From positions 1-42,263 of the forward strand of contig CABVAY010000017.1 in NCBI GenBank assembly GCA_902496455.1: a stretch of 42,263 nt of DNA, read 5' to 3'. The notes beneath the pieces are model-generated. The model saw only the letters and a list, made by a program, of their open reading frames with translations. It was not told the DNA's origin and did not search any database. Position numbers and translations under genes: made by a program. Shown here one piece after another: positions 1-8,117 of this stretch. This DNA is from an uncultured Collinsella sp. (GTDB lineage: Bacteria > Actinomycetota > Coriobacteriia > Coriobacteriales > Coriobacteriaceae). Position 1 is the stretch's first letter. Each line of letters starts with the position of its first letter.

Positions 1-39
1 AGAAGCCCTCGCCGCACGAAGTGCGCAGCGAGGGCTTCT
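1..39. terminator. Strong hairpin, probable terminator
   Basis: A perfect 12-bp stem (1-12 with 28-39) encloses a second 5-bp stem (13-17 with 21-25). It lies 60 bases past the ilvE stop on the minus strand and is followed by TTCTT on the plus strand. It may end ilvE, a gene left of the window, or both. Confidence 0.7.
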
Positions 40-98
40 TGCATGTCCGAGGACGCGCCGGGAGGGAACTTGTTCTCTGCCCGGATAGGTAAGACAAA

Positions 99-1151
99 TT
101 ACGCGACGGTGTAAACCCAGTTGTGCTTGTCCTCGACAGCACCAGACTGGATACCAGTCAGGGTCTCGCGAAGCTTCTTCATCACAGGGCCGATCTCGGT
201 GTATCCAGCCGGGAAGGTCACGGTCTCGTCGGCGCCGTAAACCTTGTTGTCGATTTCGCCAACCGGAGAGATGACGGCAGCGGTGCCGCACAGGCCGCAC
301 TCCACAAAGGTGCCGGCCTTGACCTCGGCCCACTCGACGGGGCGCTGGTCAACGGTCATGCCCAGGTCCTGAGCAACCTGAACGAGCGAACGACGGGTGA
401 TAGAGGGCAGGATGGAGTCGGTGTGCGACTGCGGAACGACGAGCGTGCCATCCTCTTTCACGAACAGGACGTTGGCGCCACCGGTCTCCTCGACATAGGT
501 GCGGGACTCGGAGTCGAGATACAGGTTCTCGGCATAGCCCTCGCGATGGGCCTCCATCGTGGGCTTAAGGGACATGGCGTAGTTCAGGCCGGCCTTGATG
601 TTGCCGGTGCCGTGCGGTGCAGCACGGTCATACTCGGAAACGCGCAGCTTGACGGGCTTGAGGCCGCCCTTAAAGTACGGACCGACCGGGGTCACGAGAA
701 TGCGGAACGTGTACTCAGGAGCGGGAGCCACGCCGATCACGTCACCGGAGCCGATCATAAACGGACGCACGTACAGGGTCGCACCGGAGCCGAAGGGCGG
801 AACCCACGCGGCGTTGGCAGAAACGACCTGCTTGACGGCCTCAACGAACTTGTCCTTGGGGAACGGGGGCATCTCGAGGCGCTGGGCAGAGTTATACATA
901 CGCTCAGCGTTCATGTCGGGACGGAAGCAGACGATGCTGCCGTCCTCGGCGGTGTAGGCCTTCAGGCCCTCAAAGACCTCCTGGCAGTAATGGAAGATAC
1001 CGCCGCACTCGGAGACATGCAGGGTGTGGTCGGTGGTCAGGCCGCCCTCGTCCCACTCGCCATCCTTCCAATGAGCCTCGTAGCTGTAATCGGTCTTCAT
1101 GTAGCCAAAGCCGAGGCTACCCCAATCGATATCCTTCTTCTCGACAGTCAT
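99..1151 (-). CDS. ilvE: Branched-chain amino acid aminotransferase
   Basis: A PLP-dependent class IV aminotransferase of about 350 residues. It interconverts leucine, isoleucine and valine with their 2-keto acids, using glutamate/2-oxoglutarate, in the cytoplasm. Visible family features are the PLP-lysine segment GNIKAGLNYA, the EETGGANVLFV strand and the C-terminal GLCGTAAVISPVG loop. The start at 1151 is chosen because AAGGAG lies 6 bases upstream and the protein then begins MTVEKKDIDW. The frame stays open for 50 more codons upstream, but that part is Arg-rich and unlike the family. It stands alone; the long leader (to about 1340) carries a palindrome also found upstream of the amino acid importer at 31.4 kb. 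No T-box was recognised. Length and motifs are normal, so the call is secure. Confidence 0.95.
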   Translation of the reverse strand: MTVEKKDIDWGSLGFGYMKTDYSYEAHWKDGEWDEGGLTTDHTLHVSECGGIFHYCQEVFEGLKAYTAEDGSIVCFRPDMNAERMYNSAQRLEMPPFPKDKFVEAVKQVVSANAAWVPPFGSGATLYVRPFMIGSGDVIGVAPAPEYTFRILVTPVGPYFKGGLKPVKLRVSEYDRAAPHGTGNIKAGLNYAMSLKPTMEAHREGYAENLYLDSESRTYVEETGGANVLFVKEDGTLVVPQSHTDSILPSITRRSLVQVAQDLGMTVDQRPVEWAEVKAGTFVECGLCGTAAVISPVGEIDNKVYGADETVTFPAGYTEIGPVMKKLRETLTGIQSGAVEDKHNWVYTVA

Positions 1152-1340
1152 ATGTCGCTCCTTACATACACAGTTGCATACTCGCGAACCCGCACGCAAG
1201 GACCGAGGCCGACCGCGTCGCAACGTCGCACGCCCGGAGCGTAGAGCCGGACGGGACACGCGAGCAGCATCAAAGCCGATGGCACGTCGATTCGCATGCA
1301 CGAGATTGTACTCCCCGCACGCGTCTGATAAAACGCTTTT

Positions 1341-1356
1341 CTTTAACTAAGTAAAG
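1341..1356. promoter_or_regulatory. Operator-like palindrome upstream of ilvE
   Basis: CTTTAACTAAGTAAAG: 5-bp arms CTTTA/TAAAG around 6 bases. Thirteen of 16 positions match the palindrome at 31435-31450 upstream of the amino acid importer. It lies about 190 bases upstream of the ilvE start. The cognate regulator is unknown. Confidence 0.45.
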
Positions 1357-1376
1357 TATTTTCATTTGACCGAAGC

Positions 1377-1410
1377 AAAAAGGCCCGCCACCGTAAGCGG
1401 TGACGGGCCT
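1377..1410 (-). terminator. Intrinsic terminator of the DedA gene
   Basis: Read on the minus strand: a 13-bp GC-rich stem (AGGCCCGTCACCG with its near-perfect complement), a 4-base loop, then a TTTTT run. It lies about 40 bases beyond the DedA stop codon. Confidence 0.85.
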
Positions 1411-1448
1411 CAACTGTACGGTCTGCGCGCTGGCTCGAGCTAGGCGTT

Positions 1449-2087
1449 CTATTTACCCAGCTTGGCCTTAACCAGACCGACCACGGTCGGGATGATCGAC
1501 ACGGCAACGATGCCGATAATCAGCAGCTCAAAGTGCTCCTGCACAAAGGGAATGCCGCCAAAGAAGTAGCCCAGCAGCGTAAAGACCGTCGACCAGGTAA
1601 TGCCGCCCAGCACGTTAAAGACGACAAAGTTGCGCCAGTGCATGCCGCCCATGCCAGCGATAAAGGGCACAAAGGTGCGGATAAACGGGAAGAAGCGACC
1701 CAGGAAGATGGCCAGGTGACCCCACTTGTCCAAGAAGTCCTCGGACTTTTTGATGCGCTCGGGCGTCATGGCCTTGACCTTGCCCGAAGCGATGATCTTG
1801 CGGCCAAAGAAGTGACCGATCATAAAGTTGCACTGATCGCCCAAAATGGCAGCGGCCCATGCGGTGGCCAGAAGCGCCACGATGTTAAAGCCGCCGTTGT
1901 GGGCAAAGAAACCCGAGGCGAACAGCAGCGAATCACCGGGAAGGAACGGGAAGAACACCACGCCCGTCTCGATAAAGATGATCAGGAACACGCAGCCGTA
2001 GGCCATAAGCGGGCCGGCGGCGATCCAGCTGGCGATCGCGGTGCGCGGGTCCTTAAGCAGCTCGGCAATAAAATTGATGAAACCCAT
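1449..2087 (-). CDS. DedA-family (SNARE-associated/VTT) membrane protein
   Basis: A polytopic inner-membrane protein of 212 residues. The DedA signatures are present: an acidic residue before the re-entrant segment with the FLPGDS motif (family consensus LPGE), and FLGRFFPFIRTFVPFIAGMG, which holds the conserved GRF.P..R...P..AG pattern. DedA proteins are required for membrane homeostasis; several members are now linked to lipid-carrier (undecaprenyl phosphate) or phospholipid flipping, but the substrate here cannot be told from sequence. The start at 2087 is chosen because GAGAGG lies 7-8 bases upstream; a 28-codon upstream extension is non-hydrophobic and lacks a site. It is divergent from cysE and has its own terminator. 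Confidence 0.9.
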   Translation of the reverse strand: MGFINFIAELLKDPRTAIASWIAAGPLMAYGCVFLIIFIETGVVFFPFLPGDSLLFASGFFAHNGGFNIVALLATAWAAAILGDQCNFMIGHFFGRKIIASGKVKAMTPERIKKSEDFLDKWGHLAIFLGRFFPFIRTFVPFIAGMGGMHWRNFVVFNVLGGITWSTVFTLLGYFFGGIPFVQEHFELLIIGIVAVSIIPTVVGLVKAKLGK

Positions 2088-2263
2088 GAAGTAAAACCTC
2101 TCAGTTGTGGGCGCGGATACGTCCAAGTTGACCAGTATACGGTTGCGGTGCCCCCTCGTGCGCAACCCCACAAAAGCATGACTCCATTACCAGCAAGTTT
2201 GCATAACTGACACTTGTAGCGCAAAGCCGCCAAGATTGTCCTTTTTAATCCCTAGCGAATCGC

Positions 2264-2269
2264 TATACT
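2264..2269 (+). promoter_or_regulatory. -10 element of cysE
   Basis: TATACT lies 42 bases before the cysE GTG start, with a T-rich stretch (2241-2246) about 17 bases upstream as a weak -35. The repeated CGAATCG/TGAATCG on either side of it might be an operator. Inferred from spacing only. Confidence 0.4.
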
Positions 2270-2310
2270 TTATTGAATCGCATTGCCATGGCGCTAAGGG
2301 AGGGCGGCCG

Positions 2311-3015
2311 GTGAGCTTTATCAATACCATTCGCGAGGACATCAAGACCGTCCAGGCGCAGGACCCCGCCGCGCAAAACGGTCTGGTCATCTTTCTTTCC
2401 TATCCTGGCCTGCACGCCAAGTGGAACCACGTGCCCGAGCACTGGCTCTGGGAGCACGGTCATCGCTCGCTCGCCCGCGTGCTCTCGCAAATCACCCGCC
2501 ACATCACCGGCGTCGAGATTCACCCTGCCGCGCAGATTGGCAAGCACTTCTTTATCGACCACGCCATGGGCGTCGTCATCGGCGAGACCACCATTGTGGG
2601 CGACAACTGTGTGCTCTACCAGGGCGTCACGCTCGGCGGCACCGGCAACGAGACCGGCAAGCGTCACCCCACCCTGGGCAACAATGTCACGGTGGGCACG
2701 GGCGCCAAGGTGCTCGGCAACATCCGCATCGGCAACAACGTCAAGATCGGCGGCAACTCGGTCGTCGTTAAGGACGTCCCCGACAACTGCACCGTCGTGG
2801 GCGTGCCGGGACGCATCATCAAGCGCAACGGCTGCCGTGTGTTCGAGGAGAGTTTCGACGCCAAGCAGCATCGCGAGTACATGCCCGATGACGCCGCCGA
2901 GCAGTCCGCCCTCAACCGCCAGGGCATCACCGAGAATGCCCGCCGCGTCAAGGAACTCGAGCGAGAGGTGGCCGAGCTCAAGGCCCTCGTCGCCAAGCTC
3001 GTGGACGAACGCTAG
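2311..3015 (+). CDS. cysE: Serine O-acetyltransferase
   Basis: Transfers acetyl from acetyl-CoA to L-serine, giving O-acetylserine, the first step of cysteine synthesis. The 234-residue protein has the short N-terminal SAT helix region (FLSYPGLHAKWNHVPEHWLW) followed by a left-handed beta-helix of hexapeptide repeats with IHPAAQIG, FIDHAMGVVIGET (catalytic His), YQGVTLGGTG, RHPTLGNNV and GVPGR. The GTG at 2311 is the start, because GGGAGG lies 7 bases upstream; the in-frame TTG at 2236 lies upstream of the promoter-like TATACT. The C-terminus is unusual: after the beta-helix comes a charged helix of heptads (ELEREVAELKALVAKLVDER) rather than the short tail ending in Ile that docks into CysK in enterobacteria. 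It is monocistronic with its own terminator. Confidence 0.93.
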   Translation: MSFINTIREDIKTVQAQDPAAQNGLVIFLSYPGLHAKWNHVPEHWLWEHGHRSLARVLSQITRHITGVEIHPAAQIGKHFFIDHAMGVVIGETTIVGDNCVLYQGVTLGGTGNETGKRHPTLGNNVTVGTGAKVLGNIRIGNNVKIGGNSVVVKDVPDNCTVVGVPGRIIKRNGCRVFEESFDAKQHREYMPDDAAEQSALNRQGITENARRVKELEREVAELKALVAKLVDER

Positions 3016-3053
3016 GAACGCAAGCGGCACAAAACGACATCGGCATCAACGCA

Positions 3054-3092
3054 AAGGCGCGCCAGGGAATTCATCCCCGGCGCGCCTTATTT
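3054..3092 (+). terminator. Intrinsic terminator of cysE
   Basis: AAGGCGCGCC pairs perfectly with GGCGCGCCTT, with inner GGG/CCC pairs, followed by TTATTT. It lies about 40 bases after the cysE stop. Confidence 0.85.
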
Positions 3093-3095
3093 GTG

Positions 3096-3126
3096 ATGTG
3101 GCAAAGAGACTGTCCCTTTGTCACAT
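3096..3126 (-). repeat. GGGACAG-type hairpin repeat (copy A)
   Basis: Eleven-base arms (3096-3106 and 3116-3126, one G-T pair) around a core that reads GGGACAGTCT on the minus strand. The repeat starts at the TAA stop codon of the ABC gene ending at 3126. Member of the family described at 12778. Confidence 0.6.
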
Positions 3127-5126
3127 TATGCGAACTGGCTCAGATAGAGGTCGGCGTAGGCACCCTCGGCAGCCAGCAGCTCCTTATGCGTGCCCTGCTC
3201 GATAATGTTGCCGTGATCCATGACCAAGATCAGGTCGGCGTCCACGATCGTCGACAGGCGGTGCGCGATCACAAAGCTCGTGCGCCCGCGCATGAGCGCG
3301 TCCATGGCACGACCGATGGCAAGCTCGGTACGCGTATCCACGCTTGAGGTCGCCTCGTCCAGGATGAGAATCGCCGGGTTATTGAGCAGCACGCGTGCGA
3401 TGGTCAGCAGCTGACGCTGGCCCTGGCTGATGCTTTCGGCATCGTTGGCCACGCGCGTGTCATAGCCCTGCGGCATGGTGCGCACAAAGAAGTCGACCTG
3501 CGCGGCGCGCGCAGCCGCCACGATCTCCTCACGCGTCGCCTCGGGACAGCCGTAGGCGATGTTTTCGGCAATCGTGCCATCGAACAGCCAGGCGTCCTGC
3601 AGCACCATGCCAAACTGCTGCCGTAGCTCGCCGCGGTCCATGCGGCTCGTATCCACGCCGTCGAGCGTAATACGCCCGCCGTCAATCTCGTAGAAGCGCA
3701 TGAGCAGGTTGATGAGCGTCGTCTTGCCCGCGCCCGTGGTTCCCACCACGGCAATCTTCTGGCCCGGCTCGGCGGTAAACGACACGTCGTGCATAAGCGG
3801 CTTGTCGGGCGAATAACCAAAGCGCACGTGCTCAAAGGAGACGCGACCCTCAACGCGACCCGGCAGCTTGGCGGCCTCGTCCGGCAGCGGATCGGCCTCC
3901 ATCTCGGGCTCATCGAGCAGGTCGAACACGCGCTCCGCACTCGCCAACGCGCTCTGCAGCGAGTTGAAGGTAAACGACAGCTGCGTCATGGGTTCGGACG
4001 CCTCGTAGATAAACTGGAAGAACGCCTGGAACACGCCGACGGTCATGTGACCGGCAACCAGCATGCTGCAGCCCACCAGCGCGATCACGATCTGCGCCAA
4101 ACGGCCGATAAAGCGCACCGCAGGGCCGACGGCATTGATCATAAAGTCGGCCTTGGCACTCACGCGTGCCAGCTCGCCCGAGGCCTGGTGCACCTCGGCA
4201 GAACTTTGGCGTTCGCGGTTAAACGCGCGGATCACCAGACGGCCCGAATAGCCTTCCTCGACCGCACTCGTAATCTTGGACACCCACTCCTGGCGCTCGC
4301 CCGTCACATCGTGTGTGCGGCGCGAGACGACCTTCGTCACCAGCAGCGACAGTGCCGCAAAGAACAGAAAGACGAGCGTAAGCTGCACGCTGAACACGAA
4401 CATCACGCTCACAGCACCAACAACCGTGCCGATCGACACGAGCAGCTGCAGCAATCCGCGCTGCATGCTCTCGGACATCTTGTCCAGGTCGTTGGTCGCG
4501 CGGCTGACGACCTCGCCGGGACGATGCGCGTCAAAATAGGCGAGCGGCAGACGGTTGAGCTTTTGCGCGATGCGGTTGCGCAGGCGCAGATTGAGACGCT
4601 CAGCGACGCTCGACATCAAAAAGCTCTGGAGCGCATAGAACGAGGCAGCGGCAGTCCAGATCATAAAGTAGACGAAAATGGTCTTGCCGCAGTTCTCCCA
4701 GGTGATGCTGAAAGTGGTGTCGTTGGCAAACGCCACCTGAATGTGGCCCCACAGCTCATCGATCACGCGGGCGCTATATGCCGGCGCGGCGGTGTTAAAG
4801 ATGACATAGAACACAATGCTCGCGAACACGATATAGAAGCGCCAATGGTCGCCGGCAGCCTCACTCCACAGGCGGCGCACCGTCGCCCAGGTATCCCGAG
4901 GCGTCTCGTCCTCGTCTTCGTCGTCCACGTCGCGCATACGCTCTGCCTCGGCGCGGGCGCGCTCGTCCTCGGCACGTTCGTTTTCCTCGTAGAGCGCTTG
5001 GCGGCGAGCCTCGCGCTCCGCCGCCTTGGCGGCTTCGTCCAGGTCGGGCGCGACGCCCGTCTCCTCGACTGTCTCTACAACCGCAGCGCCATCGACGATG
5101 CCCTGCTTCTTGAGCTCCTCGGTCAT
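3126..5126 (-). CDS. ABC exporter half-transporter, catalytically competent subunit
   Basis: A fused six-helix membrane domain and nucleotide-binding domain (666 residues), type IV/ABCB-like exporter. The NBD has Walker A GTTGAGKTT, Q-loop VLQDAWLF, a non-canonical signature SISQGQRQ (instead of LSGGQ), Walker B ILILDEATSS with the catalytic Glu, and an intact switch His (IAHRLST). It starts at ATG 5126, with GGGAGG 8 bases upstream, and follows the stop of the partner gene by one base (TAGCATG), so translation is probably coupled. About 80 strongly charged, Glu/Arg-rich residues precede the first helix, an extension absent from most relatives. With its partner it should form a drug- or lipid-type heterodimeric exporter; the substrate is unknown. 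Confidence 0.92.
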   Translation of the reverse strand: MTEELKKQGIVDGAAVVETVEETGVAPDLDEAAKAAEREARRQALYEENERAEDERARAEAERMRDVDDEDEDETPRDTWATVRRLWSEAAGDHWRFYIVFASIVFYVIFNTAAPAYSARVIDELWGHIQVAFANDTTFSITWENCGKTIFVYFMIWTAAASFYALQSFLMSSVAERLNLRLRNRIAQKLNRLPLAYFDAHRPGEVVSRATNDLDKMSESMQRGLLQLLVSIGTVVGAVSVMFVFSVQLTLVFLFFAALSLLVTKVVSRRTHDVTGERQEWVSKITSAVEEGYSGRLVIRAFNRERQSSAEVHQASGELARVSAKADFMINAVGPAVRFIGRLAQIVIALVGCSMLVAGHMTVGVFQAFFQFIYEASEPMTQLSFTFNSLQSALASAERVFDLLDEPEMEADPLPDEAAKLPGRVEGRVSFEHVRFGYSPDKPLMHDVSFTAEPGQKIAVVGTTGAGKTTLINLLMRFYEIDGGRITLDGVDTSRMDRGELRQQFGMVLQDAWLFDGTIAENIAYGCPEATREEIVAAARAAQVDFFVRTMPQGYDTRVANDAESISQGQRQLLTIARVLLNNPAILILDEATSSVDTRTELAIGRAMDALMRGRTSFVIAHRLSTIVDADLILVMDHGNIIEQGTHKELLAAEGAYADLYLSQFA

Positions 5127-5127
5127 G

Positions 5128-6864
5128 CTACTCACCTCCCTTCATCTGCGATTCCGCGATTGCGCGGTACACCTCGCAGGTTTCCATGAGCTCGTCGTGC
5201 GTGCCTAGGCCCACGATCTCGCCGTCTTTGAGCACCACGATCTGATCGGCATGCAAAATAGTCGAGATGCGCTGGGCGATGATGAGCACCGCGGCATCGC
5301 ACGTCTCGTCCTGCAGCGCATGGCGCAGTGCCGCATCGGTCTTAAAGTCCAGGGCCGAAAAACTGTCGTCGAAGATATATAGATCGGCATGCTTCATGAG
5401 TGCGCGGGCAATCGCCAGGCGCTGGCGCTGACCACCCGAGAAGTTCGTGCCGCCCTGGGCCACCGGCGTATCGAGCCCCTGGGGCTGGTCGAGCACAAAG
5501 GTGCTCTGGGCAACCTCCAGCGCATGGAGCATGTCAGCCTCAGTCGCGTCTTCGTTGCCAAAGCGCAGGTTGCTCGCCACCGTACCCGAGAACAGCCATG
5601 CCTTCTGCGGCACATAGGCGATACGCCCGCGGATGTCGTCTTGCGAAAGGTCGCGCAGATCGATGCCATTCAGGCGAATGGCGCCCTTCGTGGCATCGTG
5701 GAAGCGAAGCAAGAGCTTGGCCACCGTCGACTTGCCCGAACCCGTCGAGCCTACAATCGCCGTGGTCTGGCTACGGCGACAGGCAAAGCTCAGGTCGCAC
5801 AGGGTATCCTCGTCGGCATCGTCAAAACGGAACGACATGTGGTCGAACACGGCCACCGCGTCGGCACCGTCAACAGACTCCGCCGCGCACGTGTCCAGCG
5901 TGCGCTTGCCGTCCACGATGCTCGGCTCAATCTCCAACACCTGCTGCGCACGGTTCAGGCATGCGGCGGCGCGTGGGAGCGTCAGAATCACCATCTGCGC
6001 CGTCATCACAAAGAACAGGATCAGGATCGCGTACTCCAGCACGGCCGAGATGCTACCGATTTGCATGGCGTGGACGCCCACGCGGTTGCCGCCCACCCAC
6101 AGCACCGCCACCTCGGCGATATTCATCAAAAAGAAGCTGGAGCTGTCGAGACCCACAAACAGGTGGTTGACCTTGATGGCATTGGCCGCGTAATCGCTAA
6201 ACACCTCGTCCAGGCGCTGCTCCTCGTGGCGCTCCTTGTTAAATGCGCGGATGACGCGCACGCCCACGATGTTCTCGCGCAGCACCACGTTCATGCGGTC
6301 GATAAAGCTCTGCAGGCGCATAAAGATCGGCGCGGCGTTGGCAACGGTAAAGACCGCCGCCACCAGCACGATCGCAACCACCACGCCCAGCAGCGTACCC
6401 ATGGCGGGATCGATGAACCAAGCAAAAATGATGCCTGCCACGGCCAAGAACGGCACCGGCAGCACCAGCTGAATCGTCTGAAGGACAGCTTGCTGAATCA
6501 CGTTGATGTCGTTGAGCGAGCGCGTGATCATCGAACCCGTGCCAAAGCGCTCAAAGTCGCTGGCGGACAGCTCGAGCGACTTGTCGTACACGGCATTGCG
6601 GATATCGCAGGCCACGTTGGCGGCCAGGCGCGCCGAAAGATAGCAGCCCAGCACCGTGCCGCCGCTGGCCATGCCGGTCGCGATAAGCATGTACAGGCCG
6701 TTGCGTAATATATAGTCGACATCACCCGTGGTAATACCGGTGTTGACCATGTTCGCCAGCATCGTGGGAACCAACAGCGTACCGACGTTATCTATCAGCA
6801 CCGCAAACAGCGTCACCGCAATCAGACCGCGGTACGGCCTCATAAACCTCATTAAGAGTCGCAT
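5128..6864 (-). CDS. ABC exporter half-transporter, degenerate-site subunit
   Basis: A 578-residue TMD-NBD half-transporter. The NBD has Walker A GSTGSGKST, Q-loop VPQKAWLFSG and a canonical signature FSGGQRQRLAIAR, but the Walker B ends IFDDS (Asp where the catalytic Glu should be) and the switch loop reads IAQRIST (Gln for His). Those two changes, with the complete Walker B/His and altered signature in the partner, are the pattern of heterodimeric exporters with one non-hydrolysing ATP site (TM287/288, BmrCD type). It starts at ATG 6864 with GAGGGGG upstream and overlaps the MarR gene by 13 bases; a second ATG at 6852 overlaps the MarR stop as TAATG and is an alternative. Confidence 0.92.
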   Translation of the reverse strand: MRLLMRFMRPYRGLIAVTLFAVLIDNVGTLLVPTMLANMVNTGITTGDVDYILRNGLYMLIATGMASGGTVLGCYLSARLAANVACDIRNAVYDKSLELSASDFERFGTGSMITRSLNDINVIQQAVLQTIQLVLPVPFLAVAGIIFAWFIDPAMGTLLGVVVAIVLVAAVFTVANAAPIFMRLQSFIDRMNVVLRENIVGVRVIRAFNKERHEEQRLDEVFSDYAANAIKVNHLFVGLDSSSFFLMNIAEVAVLWVGGNRVGVHAMQIGSISAVLEYAILILFFVMTAQMVILTLPRAAACLNRAQQVLEIEPSIVDGKRTLDTCAAESVDGADAVAVFDHMSFRFDDADEDTLCDLSFACRRSQTTAIVGSTGSGKSTVAKLLLRFHDATKGAIRLNGIDLRDLSQDDIRGRIAYVPQKAWLFSGTVASNLRFGNEDATEADMLHALEVAQSTFVLDQPQGLDTPVAQGGTNFSGGQRQRLAIARALMKHADLYIFDDSFSALDFKTDAALRHALQDETCDAAVLIIAQRISTILHADQIVVLKDGEIVGLGTHDELMETCEVYRAIAESQMKGGE

Positions 6865-7352
6865 GCGTCCCCCTCGCCCTTATCGTCAGTCTCGTTCTCG
6901 GCGGCCACTTGCCGTTTAAATGCCTCGCACTCTTCGTTAAGAACATGGGAGAACTTACCGACCAAGCGCATGATCTCGCACTGTTCCCACGGCTCGAGCG
7001 CCTCGAATGCCTGTTGCTCGGCTTTTTGCGCCGGCAACGCGTAGCGCTTGGCAAACCGCACGCCTTCTTCGGTCAGTCGTACAACCTTGTTTTTACGACT
7101 GCCCTCGGCAAACTCCAACGTCGCAAGCCCTCGCGCCCTAAGCGTTTTAATCGCCGAATTGATGGTCTGTTTGCTGTAGAACCATTCACTCGTCAGCCGA
7201 CTCACGGCAACGCTTCCGCCCGCTGCACTCGTGTCGACGAGCATCCAGTAGGCGCAGTCCGAAAGGCCGCGGGCGCGCGAGAACTCCGAATAGATATGGT
7301 CGAGTCCATTGAGCAACCGATCGAAGTCGACCAGCGTAACCGCACTATTCAT
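6852..7352 (-). CDS. MarR-family transcriptional regulator
   Basis: A 166-residue winged-helix protein. The core runs YWMLVDTSAAGGSVAVSRLTSEWFYSKQTINSAIKTLRARGLATLEF..GSRKNKVVRLTEEG, i.e. helix-turn-helix plus wing with the usual D/R-rich wing tip replaced by GSRKNK. It is first in a three-gene unit with the two exporter genes and overlaps the next gene by 13 bases, so it most likely autoregulates the unit and responds to a transported compound. The start ATG at 7352 has only a weak site (GGTGGGATAG). The C-terminal 20 residues are acidic and disordered. Confidence 0.88.
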   Translation of the reverse strand: MNSAVTLVDFDRLLNGLDHIYSEFSRARGLSDCAYWMLVDTSAAGGSVAVSRLTSEWFYSKQTINSAIKTLRARGLATLEFAEGSRKNKVVRLTEEGVRFAKRYALPAQKAEQQAFEALEPWEQCEIMRLVGKFSHVLNEECEAFKRQVAAENETDDKGEGDACDS

Positions 7353-7366
7353 CTATCCCACCATTC

Positions 7367-7427
7367 AATTGTCCGATTTTTGACCAATTATGTGTCTCTA
7401 GATTAGTCCGAGTTTTGCTATCGTCAA
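7367..7427 (-). promoter_or_regulatory. Promoter and possible MarR operator
   Basis: On the minus strand: -35 TTGACG (7422-7427), 16-base spacer, -10 TAATCT (7400-7405), then AATTG and CAATT (7385-7389, 7367-7371) as an inverted repeat with 13 bases between, placed just after the start of transcription. The promoter fit is moderate; the operator is inferred from position. Confidence 0.35.
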
Positions 7428-7470
7428 CAGGCTCTCCGCAAATGCGTGCATTTTTATGGCCTATCGGCAG

Positions 7471-7506
7471 AAAAAGACCGCCGGCGCGGGGGCGGCGCCA
7501 GCGGTC
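7471..7506 (-). terminator. Intrinsic terminator of the 96-residue protein gene
   Basis: On the minus strand: GACCGC plus GGCGCC pair with GCGCC and GCGGTC (one bulge), followed by TTTTT. It lies 27 bases beyond the stop. Confidence 0.85.
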
Positions 7507-7532
7507 ACGTGAAAATCGGGTTTTATTGCCTG

Positions 7533-7823
7533 TTAAGCGGCGACGGCCTCATAGACCGTAGCGCCCGAGAAGCTGTCATGCAGGCTCTTGCCGGCAATCC
7601 ACGGCAGCTCGACGACCTCGCAGACCGTGTTGACCAACTCAGAACAGTCAGTAAAGTGGCCCTTGTCGTTGAGGGCCTCGCAATCCTGAACACGCCAATA
7701 GCCATCGGTGTGCGTGATGTAGTACTCGTGATCGTTGATCGACACGAAAGCGCGCGTCTTGGAACGCAGCAGCTTCAGAAATCCTTCGAAATCGGTCTCG
7801 ACGACATCTCCAGCCTGGAACAT
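7533..7823 (-). CDS. Small uncharacterised protein (96 residues)
   Basis: I do not recognise the family. The frame is supported by a perfect AGGAGGTAA 5 bases before the ATG at 7823 and by its own strong terminator. The protein is soluble and acidic, with no signal peptide or membrane segment. It reads as a small alpha/beta domain: FQAGDVVETDFEGFLKLL, then RAFVSINDHEYYITHTDGYW (an alternating beta-strand pattern), then a Cys-containing helix (DCSELVNTVCEVVEL). Its two outer neighbours are on other units, so context gives no function. Confidence 0.75.
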   Translation of the reverse strand: MFQAGDVVETDFEGFLKLLRSKTRAFVSINDHEYYITHTDGYWRVQDCEALNDKGHFTDCSELVNTVCEVVELPWIAGKSLHDSFSGATVYEAVAA

Positions 7824-7948
7824 GATGTTACCTCCTGGCCCGGCGCCACCACGGCGCATTGATAAACGTTGGTACTCCTTTAGTAAAACCTTTATCAGAG
7901 GTTATGCGTTCGTCATTTAGGCAAGTGGTAAAAAACCGCAGGGTAGAC

Positions 7949-7971
7949 GGGATAAAACGTTTAACCATCCC
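7949..7971. promoter_or_regulatory. Inverted repeat in the nitroreductase upstream region
   Basis: GGGAT and ATCCC flank AAACGTTT, itself a perfect 8-bp palindrome. It lies between the divergent 96-residue gene and the nitroreductase. Possible operator; no regulator identified. The rest of 7860-8117 shows no clear promoter. Confidence 0.3.
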
Positions 7972-8117
7972 ATTTGTTTGTCACATTCTGAAGGTACTTT
8001 TATGCAAACCTACTTTCCCAATTGGAATCTATCCTTTTGGCCGGGCAATTGACCGTCTATCGTTTGAGCCCGACGGGTATGAACGGGGCATCTGCAACGC
8101 CACCGCAAGGAGACACC

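Noticed and set aside
1152..1340. T-box or leader peptide attenuator for ilvE
   Set aside because: No T-box core, no branched-chain codon run and no terminator/antiterminator pair could be found in the long leader.
2236..2310. Upstream TTG start for cysE
   Set aside because: The GTG at 2311 has GGGAGG at correct spacing, and TATACT at 2264-2269 is the promoter -10, which would lie inside the longer frame.
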